Assembly: GCA_965228125.1 (NCBI GenBank)
Contig: OZ245791.1
Span: 2,914,001-2,978,000, forward strand
From: GWF2-38-69 sp965228125
GTDB lineage: Bacteria > Verrucomicrobiota > Lentisphaeria > Victivallales > GWF2-38-69
DNA length: 64,000 nt
Direction of reading: 5' to 3'
Below are positions 26,964 to 36,232 of the stretch, piece after piece; position 1 is the first letter of the stretch, and every line of letters starts with the position of its first letter. A program made the translations under genes and the position numbers. The notes beneath the pieces are model-generated. The model made no database searches, was not told the origin of the DNA, and worked only from the letters and a program-made list of their open reading frames with translations.

Positions 26964-27770
26964 TTACAGAAATTTACGCTCGCCGAAATTATATACATAA
27001 CCTTCTGCCAGAGAATGAACATGAAAATTCTCAACGGCTATAGGGTCGCCTTTATGTATCTTTGAAATGTTGGAGTTCTTAAGGTGCCCTCCATCTACGA
27101 CAATCACTAAGCTAGACCCAAAAACTTCGAAAACATTGTCCTTCCTAATGATAACTGCTGTGTCTTCACTGAGTCCTACTCCAAGAATGGATGGATTTGT
27201 GGCTACAGCCTGGAAGAGCCTTCCTATTCTGCTTCTTGCTATAAAGTGGGTATCGATTATCATGTCACTTACGAAGCCGATTCCCGGGCCCATGGAAATA
27301 GAACCTTTAAGTAAACCGCTGGAGCCTTCACCATCATAAATCATGGTCTCTGAAAGCACAGCAGCTCCTGCACTGGTTCCGGCTATTACAGCTCCGTCAA
27401 GGAAGCGTTTGTGAACAGCTTCTAGAAAAAAGGAACCGCCAAGAATACTACTCAGGCGTAGTTGGTCACCTCCCGTGAAGAATATCAAATCAGCATCTTC
27501 TATCCTTCTTGCCAGACTTCGGTCGGCTGCCTCCGAACGGCTAGATATATTTATTGCACCAAAGCGGTCTACTCCAATTCTTTTAAAAGCTCTCTCATAA
27601 ATTTCGGATTTGGCGCGGGGGCTTTCGCTGGCAGTAGTAACTACTTCCACTTTTGTGCTTCTTCCCCTTGCTTCACTAACTATACGTCTTAGGACTTTTA
27701 TATCATCAAGTTTGTCTTCGCTTCCGCCTATGGCAATAAGAGTTCCGTTCCCTTTAATTTTCTTGTCCAT
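26964..27770 (-). CDS. cphB: Cyanophycinase
   Basis: A 268-residue serine exopeptidase of family S51 that cuts cyanophycin into beta-Asp-Arg dipeptides. It has the N-terminal LIAIGGSEDK, the FFTGGDQLRL turn, and the nucleophile S133 in IAGTSAGAAVLSE; later GIGFVSDMIIDTHFIARSR is characteristic of cyanophycinase rather than of peptidase E. No signal peptide, so it is intracellular. It follows two cyanophycin synthetase genes, which fixes the function. Confidence 0.95.
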   Translation of the reverse strand: MDKKIKGNGTLIAIGGSEDKLDDIKVLRRIVSEARGRSTKVEVVTTASESPRAKSEIYERAFKRIGVDRFGAINISSRSEAADRSLARRIEDADLIFFTGGDQLRLSSILGGSFFLEAVHKRFLDGAVIAGTSAGAAVLSETMIYDGEGSSGLLKGSISMGPGIGFVSDMIIDTHFIARSRIGRLFQAVATNPSILGVGLSEDTAVIIRKDNVFEVFGSSLVIVVDGGHLKNSNISKIHKGDPIAVENFHVHSLAEGYVYNFGERKFL

Positions 27771-27874
27771 TAACTAAAAAAACCTCCAAATATCTATTAT
27801 GTTTTTTCCTAAAGGTGAAATTATTATTTCTAGTATAATTACATTGATTGCCTCTTAAATCAAAGCCAATAAGC

Positions 27875-30508
27875 TCACGATTTAGAAATAATTTCCCCCT
27901 TTCGTTTATTTAATAGATGATCGAGGAGCTCATCTACTCCTTCATCAACTTGAATTACAATCAGGTCGTCTTTTTGGACTATATCCAGCGCATAGTCTAT
28001 AGCCTGATAATATTCTTCAATAACCTTGATATTTTCCTCTTTAAATCCTGCCGATAACATTCCTTGTTTAACAACCAGTGGAGTGGCTCCGGGGTCTCTT
28101 CCTCTTGGATCAGGATCTGTTACTACAACGAAATTATAGGTCTTTGCTACGATTGCTCCAAGTTCAAGAAGCGTGGCATCCTGACGACTGCCTGTTCCGT
28201 GAACTACTCCTATTTTTCGTCCAAGAGCAATTTTATTAAGCATTACTGCCAGAGCTTCGATTGCAGGTTTATTGTGACCGTAATCAAGTATTACTTTGAA
28301 AGTTCCGAAATCAAGCATGTTCATTCTTCCAGGGTTTTGCTGTACAGACGGGAAGAATGTTGTTATGCCCATTCTTATTATGTGTTTGTTGAGCTTTAAT
28401 CCGTGGAGGGCCGATACTGCGGCGAGTGTATTGGAAATGTTGAAGTCTGCCGAACCACCAAAGGTTATCGGAACTTCATGTACAGAGGCAATCAACGTAT
28501 CGATATTGTTGTTACTGTGTCTAATGACTATTCTTTTATTTGAAACTGTAACGGCGGTTTTGCCTTCTGCCAGATGTGCAAGAATATGAGGGTTCTTTTC
28601 ATTCAACGAGAACAGGATCACATCGCCTTTGGCTCTTGCTTTGTATTTTACTACGAATTCATCATCGGCATTAAGTACAGATGTCCCTTCGGGTTTGACT
28701 ACTTCTACAACAATTGCTTTTACGAAAGCGAGATCTTCTACGCTTTCGACCAGATCATTGCCTATATGGTCTTCACTGACATTCAGGAATACTCCCACAT
28801 CGCATTTTTCGTAAGCCAAACCTCTTCTGATGATAGCACCTCTGGCTGTTTCCAGAATTGCATGATCAATGGTAGGTTCTCTAAGCACAAGTTCATGCCC
28901 TGAAGGGCCGCTATAGTCGCCACTAACTATTGATATTCCATCAATTTCCACTCCTGTAGTTGTAGCTAATCCGACTTTGTTGCCAGCGTATTTCAATGTA
29001 TGGGTTATGAGTTTGCACGTGGTAGTTTTGCCGTTTGTTCCGGTAACTGCTATGAGTGGCATTGTATGTTTAGTTCCTTCAGGGAACAATGAGTCGATAA
29101 TAGGCTTGGCTACATTTCTTTCCTTGCCGAAACTTGGCTTGAGATGCATTCTCAAGCCTGGGGCGGCGTTAACTTCCACTATCCCGCATCTTTGTGAAGA
29201 TATGGGCTTGGTAATATCAGGGCAGAGAAAGTCTATGCCTATTACATCCATTCCAACAATTTTTGCTGTTCTTTCTGCCATGAAACGTATTTCGGGATGA
29301 ACTTCATCCGTCACATCTGTAGCGGTTCCTCCCTGGCTGAGATTGGCTGTGGTCTTAAGATATACCTTCCTTCCTTCTTCCAGAACAGTGTCAAGATTAA
29401 GGTCAAATGCGTTTAAAAGCCTTTCAGTCATATCATCGATTTTTATCCTTGTAAGGATATTTTCATGACCAAACCCTCTGCGTGAATCCTTATTTATCGT
29501 GTCAATAAGTTCTTGAATTGTAGATTTGCCGTCTCCTATAACAAACGGTGGCTGACGATGGGCTACCGCCGTGAATTCTCCGTTTATAACGAGCATTCTG
29601 TAGTCGTTGCCTTCAATGTATTGTTCAATTACGACATTAGGGCAGATCTTGCTTGCTGAATAATAGGCAGATTCAAGAGCTTTTTCATTTTTGATATTTA
29701 CAGTGATTCCGCGGCCATGGTTGCCTACTTCAGGTTTGATAACTACCGGATATCCGAGATAGTCGGCAATGTCAAGAGCTTCATCTAAAGAGCTGACTTT
29801 TCTACCGTCAGGAACTGGTATACAGGCATTTTTGAGCAGTTCTTTTGTTCTTACTTTTTCATCAGCTATTTCTACGGCCAGGGCTGAAGTGTCTGATGTC
29901 ATGCTGGCTTGTATCTTTTTCTGGTATTTACCATAACCAAGCTGCACTAAACTCTGGGTGTTCAGGCGAATATGAGGTATTCCACGGACACTGGCTTCAT
30001 CTACAAGAGTCTGTGTAGTAGGGCCTAACTTTTCATCTTCTCTTAGCTCTTTAAGTATCTGTATGGCATCTTCAATATCAAAATCAGCGCCGTTTATCGC
30101 AGCTTCCACCAGTTCCACAGCAAGTTTCGCAGCTTTAATCCCTACGGATTCCACATTGTAGTGGAAAACGACGACATACACGCCTGCTTGTTTGGTCTCT
30201 CTGGCCTTACCGAATTTAATGTCCAGGCCTGCAAGATTCTGTAGTTCTATGGAGACATGTTCGGTTATATGTGCCATGTAGGTGCCTTCTTTGAGTCTTT
30301 GCACGAAACCGCCCCTTTCTCCTATAGAACATTTGTGCTCTATTAAGGTGGGGAGAATTTTTACCAAATTGTCAGCAAATCCGGGAATGGTGTTGGACGG
30401 TTTAGTTTCAAATTCACCAATGTCCAAAAGCATAAAGATGGTTTTGTGGGTACTGTAGCGGTTAGGGCCTCTGAGTGCTCTTAGTTCCAATATTTTTAGA
30501 AGATCCAT
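27875..30508 (-). CDS. cphA: Cyanophycin synthetase, second copy
   Basis: An 877-residue, three-domain ligase: N-terminal domain (1 to about 160), ATP-grasp domain (about 215-480, HGRGITV loop, EVNAAPGLRMH) that adds aspartate to the backbone, and a Mur-ligase-like domain with P-loop GTNGKTTT (490-497) that adds arginine to the side chain. Both active sites look intact, so it does not look like the CphA2 type that lost the Arg-adding site. Against the upstream copy it has no internal indel (constant offset of 2876 bases). From about residue 67 to 590 I count only four residue differences, but the first 66 and last 290 residues diverge clearly. Transcribed after the other copy and before cphB. 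Confidence 0.95.
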   Translation of the reverse strand: MDLLKILELRALRGPNRYSTHKTIFMLLDIGEFETKPSNTIPGFADNLVKILPTLIEHKCSIGERGGFVQRLKEGTYMAHITEHVSIELQNLAGLDIKFGKARETKQAGVYVVVFHYNVESVGIKAAKLAVELVEAAINGADFDIEDAIQILKELREDEKLGPTTQTLVDEASVRGIPHIRLNTQSLVQLGYGKYQKKIQASMTSDTSALAVEIADEKVRTKELLKNACIPVPDGRKVSSLDEALDIADYLGYPVVIKPEVGNHGRGITVNIKNEKALESAYYSASKICPNVVIEQYIEGNDYRMLVINGEFTAVAHRQPPFVIGDGKSTIQELIDTINKDSRRGFGHENILTRIKIDDMTERLLNAFDLNLDTVLEEGRKVYLKTTANLSQGGTATDVTDEVHPEIRFMAERTAKIVGMDVIGIDFLCPDITKPISSQRCGIVEVNAAPGLRMHLKPSFGKERNVAKPIIDSLFPEGTKHTMPLIAVTGTNGKTTTCKLITHTLKYAGNKVGLATTTGVEIDGISIVSGDYSGPSGHELVLREPTIDHAILETARGAIIRRGLAYEKCDVGVFLNVSEDHIGNDLVESVEDLAFVKAIVVEVVKPEGTSVLNADDEFVVKYKARAKGDVILFSLNEKNPHILAHLAEGKTAVTVSNKRIVIRHSNNNIDTLIASVHEVPITFGGSADFNISNTLAAVSALHGLKLNKHIIRMGITTFFPSVQQNPGRMNMLDFGTFKVILDYGHNKPAIEALAVMLNKIALGRKIGVVHGTGSRQDATLLELGAIVAKTYNFVVVTDPDPRGRDPGATPLVVKQGMLSAGFKEENIKVIEEYYQAIDYALDIVQKDDLIVIQVDEGVDELLDHLLNKRKGEIISKS

Positions 30509-30684
30509 GCATATTCCTGTATGATTAAAATTTTATTTTGCCTTCAATATATTTCTTGCTTTTATTCATTAAGCAGTTTTTTGTTTTATTAGAAACCATG
30601 TAAATATTATGACATAAAAATCTAAAAAACTTAGAGTACTAGGCTTGAATCATATTGAACATTATGGAGCCACATTTATACAAT

Positions 30685-30711
30685 TTCAGCCTCAGGTTCT
30701 CTGAGGCTGAA
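30685..30711. terminator. Hairpin between the two cphA copies
   Basis: TTCAGCCTCAG (30685-30695), loop GTTCT, CTGAGGCTGAA (30701-30711): an 11-bp perfect stem 31 bases after the first cphA stop on the minus strand. No T-run follows on either strand, so it is more likely a partial terminator, transcript-end stabiliser or attenuation point than a full stop. Confidence 0.5.
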
Positions 30712-30741
30712 TTATGATATAAGTTTGGGTTTAATAGATTA

Positions 30742-33384
30742 TTAGACACATGTGCCTGTTGACATCAAGGTTTCTTTTCTCTTGCTGAGTATTTGATCAA
30801 CAAGTTCCTGAACTCCTTCATCAACCTGAATTACAATAAGATCATCTTTTCTGACAATATCCAAAGCGTAATCGATAGCTTCATGGAAATCGTTTATCAT
30901 TTTGATGTTTTCTTCTTTGTAACCGGCATCCAGCATTCCTTGTTTAACAACCAGCGGAGTGGCACCGGATGCTCTTCCTCTCGGGTCAGGGTCTGCTATT
31001 ACTACGTAGTCATAGGTTTTAGCTATTGTTTCACCAAGTTCAATAAGAGCAGCATCCTGACGACTGCCTGTGCCGAATGCGACACCAATTTTGCGTCCTT
31101 GAGCAATCTTGTTAAGCATTACTGCTAAAGCTTCGATTGCAGGTTTATTGTGACCGTAATCAAGTATTACTTTAAATGCTCCGAAGTCGAGCATATTCAT
31201 TCTTCCCGGGTTCTGTTGTACTGATGGGAAGAATGTTGTTATTCCCATTTTGATTATATGCTTGCTGAGTTTTAAACCATAAAGGGCTGATACTGCGGCT
31301 AGTGTGTTTGATACATTAAAATCAGCTGCTCCGCCAAAAGTGATTGGAACTTCATGCACAGAAGCAATCAATGTGTCGATATTGTTATTGCCATGTCTAA
31401 CGACTATTCTTTTATTTGAAACTGTAACGGCGGTTTTGCCTTCTGCCAGATGTGTTAAAACATGAGGATTGTTTTCGTCTAGTGAAAAGAGGATTACATT
31501 GCCTGTAGCTCTTTCTTTAAATTTCATGACTATTTCGTCATCGGCATTCAGGACGGCAGCCCCTTCGGGCTTTACTACTTCCACAACAATTGCTTTTACG
31601 AAAGCGAGATCTTCTACGCTTTCGACCAGATCATTGCCAATATGGTCTTCACTGACATTCAGGAATACTCCCACATCGCATTTTTCGTAAGCCAAACCTC
31701 TTCTGATGATTGCACCTCTGGCTGTTTCCAGAACTGCATGATCAATGGTAGGTTCTCTTAAAACCATCTCATGGCCTGAGGGGCCGCTATAGTCGCCGCT
31801 GACTATTGATATTCCATCAATTTCAACTCCTGTAGTTGTAGCTAATCCGACTTTGTTGCCAGCGTATTTCAATGTATGGGTTATGAGTTTGCATGTAGTG
31901 GTTTTGCCGTTTGTTCCGGTAACTGCTATGAGTGGCATTGTATGTTTAGTTCCTTCAGGGAACAATGAGTCGATAATAGGCTTGGCTACATTTCTTTCCT
32001 TGCCGAAACTTGGCTTGAGATGCATTCTCAATCCGGGAGCGGCGTTAACTTCCACTATCCCGCATCTTTGTGAAGATATAGGCTTGGTAATATCAGGGCA
32101 GAGGAAGTCTATGCCTATTACATCCATACCAACAATTTTTGCTGTTCTTTCTGCCATGAAACGTATTTCGGGATGAACTTCATCAGTCACATCTGTAGCG
32201 GTTCCTCCCTGGCTAAGATTTGCTGTGGTCTTAAGATATACTTTTCTTCCTTCTTCAAGAACAGAGTCAAGATTAAGGTCAAATGCGTTTAAAAGCCTTT
32301 CAGTCATATCATCGATTTTTATCCTTGTAAGGATATTTTCATGACCAAACCCTCTGCGTGAATCCTTATTTATCGTGTCAATAAGTTCTTGAATTGTAGA
32401 TTTGCCGTCTCCTATAACAAACGGTGGCTGACGATGGGCTACCGCCGTGAATTCTCCGTTTATAACGAGCATTCTGTAGTCGTTGCCTTCAATGTATTGT
32501 TCAATTACGACATTAGGGCAGATCTTGCTTGCTGAATAATAGGCAGATTCAAGAGCTTTTTCATTTTTGATATTTACAGTGATTCCGCGGCCATGGTTGC
32601 CTACTTCAGGTTTGATAACTACCGGATATCCGAGATAGTCGGCAATGTCAAGAGCTTCATCTAAAGAGCTGACTTTTCTACCGTCAGGAACTGGTATACA
32701 GGCATTTTTGAGCAGTTCTTTTGTTCTTACTTTTTCATCAGCTATTTCTACGGCCAGGGCTGAAGTGTCTGATGTCATGCTGGCTTGTATCTTTTTCTGG
32801 TATTTACCATAACCAAGCTGCACTAAACTCTGGGTGTTCAGGCGAATATGAGGTATCCCACGGACACTGGCTTCATCTACAAGAGTCTGTGTAGTAGGGC
32901 CTAACTTTTCATCTTCTCTTAGTTCCTTAAGTATCTGTATGGCATCTTCAATATCAAAATCAGTGCCGTTTATCGCAGCTTCCACCAGTTCCACAGCAAG
33001 TTTTGCAGCTTTAATCCCTACGGATTCCACATTGTAGTGGAAAACGACGACATACACGCCTGCTTGCTTAGTCTCTCTGGCCTTACCGAATTTAATGTCC
33101 AGGCCTGCAAGATTCTGTAGTTCTATAGAGACATGTTCGGTTATATGTGCCATGTAGGTGCCTTCTTTGAGCCTTTGCACGAAACCGCCCTTTTCTCCTA
33201 TAGAACATCTGTGTTCAGACAGACTGGGAATAATAGCCAGAATGCGATCGACAAATCCGGGAATGGTGTTGGACGGTTTAGTTTCAAATTCACCAATGTC
33301 CAAAAGCATAAAAATGGTTTTGGATTTGCTGTAGCGGTTAGGGCCTCTAAGCGCTCTGATTTCTAGAATCTTTAAATGTTCCAT
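30742..33384 (-). CDS. cphA: Cyanophycin synthetase, first copy
   Basis: An 880-residue cyanophycin synthetase, the promoter-proximal copy. Domains as in the other copy: N-terminal domain, ATP-grasp (about 215-480; IKPEVGNHGRG, GIVEVNAAPG) and Mur-like ligase (P-loop at 490-497; ends in DLIVIQVDEG). It polymerises Asp and Arg into insoluble granules using ATP and a short cyanophycin primer. The C-terminus is three residues longer (ends TLMSTGTCV). It lies 55 bases downstream of the APC permease gene. Duplicated cphA genes are known in other bacteria; the two products may differ in primer need or work as a hetero-oligomer, which sequence cannot show. Confidence 0.95.
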   Translation of the reverse strand: MEHLKILEIRALRGPNRYSKSKTIFMLLDIGEFETKPSNTIPGFVDRILAIIPSLSEHRCSIGEKGGFVQRLKEGTYMAHITEHVSIELQNLAGLDIKFGKARETKQAGVYVVVFHYNVESVGIKAAKLAVELVEAAINGTDFDIEDAIQILKELREDEKLGPTTQTLVDEASVRGIPHIRLNTQSLVQLGYGKYQKKIQASMTSDTSALAVEIADEKVRTKELLKNACIPVPDGRKVSSLDEALDIADYLGYPVVIKPEVGNHGRGITVNIKNEKALESAYYSASKICPNVVIEQYIEGNDYRMLVINGEFTAVAHRQPPFVIGDGKSTIQELIDTINKDSRRGFGHENILTRIKIDDMTERLLNAFDLNLDSVLEEGRKVYLKTTANLSQGGTATDVTDEVHPEIRFMAERTAKIVGMDVIGIDFLCPDITKPISSQRCGIVEVNAAPGLRMHLKPSFGKERNVAKPIIDSLFPEGTKHTMPLIAVTGTNGKTTTCKLITHTLKYAGNKVGLATTTGVEIDGISIVSGDYSGPSGHEMVLREPTIDHAVLETARGAIIRRGLAYEKCDVGVFLNVSEDHIGNDLVESVEDLAFVKAIVVEVVKPEGAAVLNADDEIVMKFKERATGNVILFSLDENNPHVLTHLAEGKTAVTVSNKRIVVRHGNNNIDTLIASVHEVPITFGGAADFNVSNTLAAVSALYGLKLSKHIIKMGITTFFPSVQQNPGRMNMLDFGAFKVILDYGHNKPAIEALAVMLNKIAQGRKIGVAFGTGSRQDAALIELGETIAKTYDYVVIADPDPRGRASGATPLVVKQGMLDAGYKEENIKMINDFHEAIDYALDIVRKDDLIVIQVDEGVQELVDQILSKRKETLMSTGTCV

Positions 33385-33439
33385 TTTTTACCTCTTTGCG
33401 ATAAAGTTTTTATTCTTAAGTATAAATTAAAAAGCCGTT

Positions 33440-34861
33440 TTATTGTGTTTTTTTGTTCAATTTACTGTTTCTCATTCCATATGTAGCGTAAATTAATACA
33501 CCCAAAAACGACCATATGAAGAATCTTACAAGTGTAAGCCATGACAGTTGTAGTGTAAAGTAGGCGCACATTAAAATTGCCAGAGTTGAGACTACCCAGA
33601 CTGCAGGGCACTTGAATTTTCTCGGAAGGTTAGGCTCGATTACCCTGAGCACTAATACCCCAATCGAAGTAGTTACAAAGGCAAAATATGTACCGATGTT
33701 GGAAAGTTCAGCTATTTCGTTTACAGGGAATAATGCAGCGCCTAGAGCTATGCAGATTCCTGTTATCCATGTAATTATGTATGGAGTGCCGAACTTTTTC
33801 CCTACTTTGCATAAGGATGATGGGATAAGTCCGTCTCTGGACATAGCAAAGAAAATACGGGTTTGCCCATAAAGCACAGTTAATAGGACTGAAGTTAATC
33901 CGAAAAGGGCTCCTACAGCTACAATTGCGGCACCGAAACGGCATCCGATATATTGCAATGCTAATGCCACGGGTTCTGCTGTATCAAGTTTTGCATAGGG
34001 CATGATACCTGTTAATAGACCTGAAACAAGCATATAAAGCAAGGTACAAACTACAAGGGATATTATAATGCCGAGAGGCAGGTCTCTTTGTGGGTTCTTG
34101 CTTTCCTCTGAAGTGGTGGAAATAGCATCAAATCCCAAATATGCAAAGAACACTATACTGGCGGCTGTTACAGTACCATGCCAACCCATACCTGTATGGA
34201 AGAACGGTTTCCAGTTATCCATATCAAAGTGAGGAACTGCCAGAACGATAAATAGAATCACAGCAGAGATTTTAATTACTACCATGATATTGTTTGCCCT
34301 GGCACTTTCCTTGACACCGAAAACAAGCAGGAGAGTTATTAGCAATACTATCGCGGCTGCAAGCAAATCAATGCCGCCGCCAGGCATGCCACCTAATTTT
34401 TGTGGACCGTAAGTCAAAAAGTTTGGAAGCATAGATGTTTTGAAAATATTCTGCCACAGTCCATGGACGTAGGCAGACCAGCCTGACGCTACAGCTGCCA
34501 GGCTCACAGCGTATTCCAGTATTAGGTTCCAACCCACGAGCCATGCTAGGAATTCCCCGATTGTAGCATATGAATAAGTGTATGAACTTCCCGATACGGG
34601 GACCATTGATGCTAATTCTGCATAAGCAAGAGCGGCAAAGGTAGCTGCAAGGCCTGCAAGTGCAAAAGATAAAACTATAGAGGGCCCTGCATGAGAGGCG
34701 GCTTCTATGCCGGTAAGAACAAAAATTCCAGTTCCAAGAGTGGCTCCTATGCCTATAAAAGTTAAATCCAAAGGACCAAGTTGTTTCTTTAATCCTCCCG
34801 GCCCTTTAGTTGAAGCAATTAAATCCGCTATTTTTTTTCTCCTGAACAGTTTGTTAATCAT
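33440..34861 (-). CDS. APC-family amino acid permease (cationic amino acid type)
   Basis: A 473-residue protein with about 12 membrane helices. The first helix holds the APC signature GIGATLGTGIFVLTG, followed by AGLAATFAALAYAELASMVPVSGSSY and helix 6-8 features such as FFAYLGFDAISTTSEES, typical of the CAT/YfnA branch. These carriers move cationic or broad amino acids. As the first gene ahead of cphA it is a good candidate for arginine (or ornithine) uptake to feed cyanophycin, but specificity is inferred from context only. Confidence 0.9.
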   Translation of the reverse strand: MINKLFRRKKIADLIASTKGPGGLKKQLGPLDLTFIGIGATLGTGIFVLTGIEAASHAGPSIVLSFALAGLAATFAALAYAELASMVPVSGSSYTYSYATIGEFLAWLVGWNLILEYAVSLAAVASGWSAYVHGLWQNIFKTSMLPNFLTYGPQKLGGMPGGGIDLLAAAIVLLITLLLVFGVKESARANNIMVVIKISAVILFIVLAVPHFDMDNWKPFFHTGMGWHGTVTAASIVFFAYLGFDAISTTSEESKNPQRDLPLGIIISLVVCTLLYMLVSGLLTGIMPYAKLDTAEPVALALQYIGCRFGAAIVAVGALFGLTSVLLTVLYGQTRIFFAMSRDGLIPSSLCKVGKKFGTPYIITWITGICIALGAALFPVNEIAELSNIGTYFAFVTTSIGVLVLRVIEPNLPRKFKCPAVWVVSTLAILMCAYFTLQLSWLTLVRFFIWSFLGVLIYATYGMRNSKLNKKTQ

Positions 34862-35056
34862 TTACAGAGTCCTTTTAATTATGAGATTGTATCAATATTG
34901 TACTTCGTTATTACCGAAATATTACAAATTTGTATTTTTTATAACGCAATAACTTACATAAGCAATAGGCAAAGCAACATTCGTGCCAAATAAGAGCATT
35001 TTGTGTATATAGATAGAAACCTATAAGCAGGTTTAGAAAGAAACAGAAGAAAATTC

Positions 35057-35107
35057 AAAAAAAAGCTACTATCACAGGCACGAACTAAAAGTCGTTGCGA
35101 TAATAGC
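35057..35107 (-). terminator. Rho-independent terminator of rocF
   Basis: On the minus strand GCTATTATC..AACGA pairs imperfectly with TCGT..GATAGTAGC and is followed by eight T residues (A-run at 35057-35064 on the plus strand). It starts 41 bases after the rocF stop and separates rocF from the permease-cph operon. Confidence 0.8.
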
Positions 35108-35147
35108 CGTTAGGTTTGTTTTATTAAAAAATTGGAAATGGATAGAA

Positions 35148-36089
35148 TCAGATATGGTTTTCTTTCAGGTACATATCATATTCGGAATAATTTTTGCCCA
35201 ATACATTTGCCACGAGTTGTAAAGAGAGTTTCCCTGTCTGGTAGTTTATGTCTTTATCAGGTTCTCCTTCTACGAGATCCATGGATTTAACCATTCCGCT
35301 AGCCCCGATTCTTCTTGTGATAAAATTTATTTCTCTGAATGTCAGGCCGCCTTGGGTAGGTTCCGTTGCTCCAGGCGCATACATTTTGTCAACTGCGTCA
35401 ATATCCAGGCTTACATGAATGGATTCTGCGTTTCTGTTTATTAGTTTCATCGCAAGCTTATATGCTTCAAAAATTCCCATCTCGTCTATCTCATCTATAG
35501 TGATGATATTAACTCCCCATTTTTTAATATTTCTCCATTCCCCTTTTTCTGCATAGCGGACACCAAAAAGGCAGAGATTGCCCGGGTTTATAAAATTCCC
35601 CTTCATTATGTCCACTAATTTCGGATGTCCATGCCCGCAAACAACTGCGGCTGGCATTCCGTATATCCATCCTGTTTCAGTTGTCTCATGTGTGTGTATA
35701 TCGGAATGAGCGTCTATCCACAATACGCCAAGGTTTGGACGTTTTTGAAGAACTCCAGCGATACTTCCGATACTGGAACTATGATCTCCTCCAACCATTA
35801 GCGAAAAATCATCTTCGCTTTGGATAGAGTTTGATACGACATCTCTTAACTCTTCATTGAACTGTATTATCTGGTTTGCGTATTTGATTCTTTCATCGCC
35901 GATATCATTTAATTTGTTTTTATCTTCTCTGATTTCAGCAACGTCTTTCCATGGTATTTGTAGGCTGTCGAGCATGTTTTTTATGCCTGGTTGAGTCACG
36001 GAAGGTTCGACCACGTAGTCAGGAAACAGGTGGGTTTTAGAGTTGATATAACCGCTCTTTGAAAACGCTTTGATGATGTTTATATTCAT
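35148..36089 (-). CDS. rocF: Arginase (ureohydrolase family)
   Basis: A 313-residue manganese ureohydrolase. Metal ligands are visible: H103 in MVGGDHSSSIGS, D126/H128/D130 in WIDAHSDIHT, and D229/D231 in SLDIDAVDKMYAPG. The GGDHS and DAHSDIH pattern fits arginase/agmatinase. Arginase, giving ornithine plus urea, is preferred because urease, rocD and rocA follow on the same strand; agmatinase or formiminoglutamase remain possible. It is its own transcription unit with a strong terminator and diverges from the PP-loop gene. Confidence 0.88.
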   Translation of the reverse strand: MNINIIKAFSKSGYINSKTHLFPDYVVEPSVTQPGIKNMLDSLQIPWKDVAEIREDKNKLNDIGDERIKYANQIIQFNEELRDVVSNSIQSEDDFSLMVGGDHSSSIGSIAGVLQKRPNLGVLWIDAHSDIHTHETTETGWIYGMPAAVVCGHGHPKLVDIMKGNFINPGNLCLFGVRYAEKGEWRNIKKWGVNIITIDEIDEMGIFEAYKLAMKLINRNAESIHVSLDIDAVDKMYAPGATEPTQGGLTFREINFITRRIGASGMVKSMDLVEGEPDKDINYQTGKLSLQLVANVLGKNYSEYDMYLKENHI

Positions 36090-36232
36090 AATTCCATTTG
36101 TTTTTGGTTTAGAAAATGATTTTCCCAGATAGAATACCTTAAAAGATATTATTGTCTAGCGAAGAAGCGTATTTTGTATCTATAAGCAGAAGTAAAAATA
36201 AAACTCAAAAACTTTAAAGAAGAGAAAAGTAT

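Noticed and set aside
31469..32176. Antisense open frames over the cphA copies
   Set aside because: They mirror each other in both copies because the DNA is duplicated; no ribosome-binding sites and no family features, so they are shadows of cphA.
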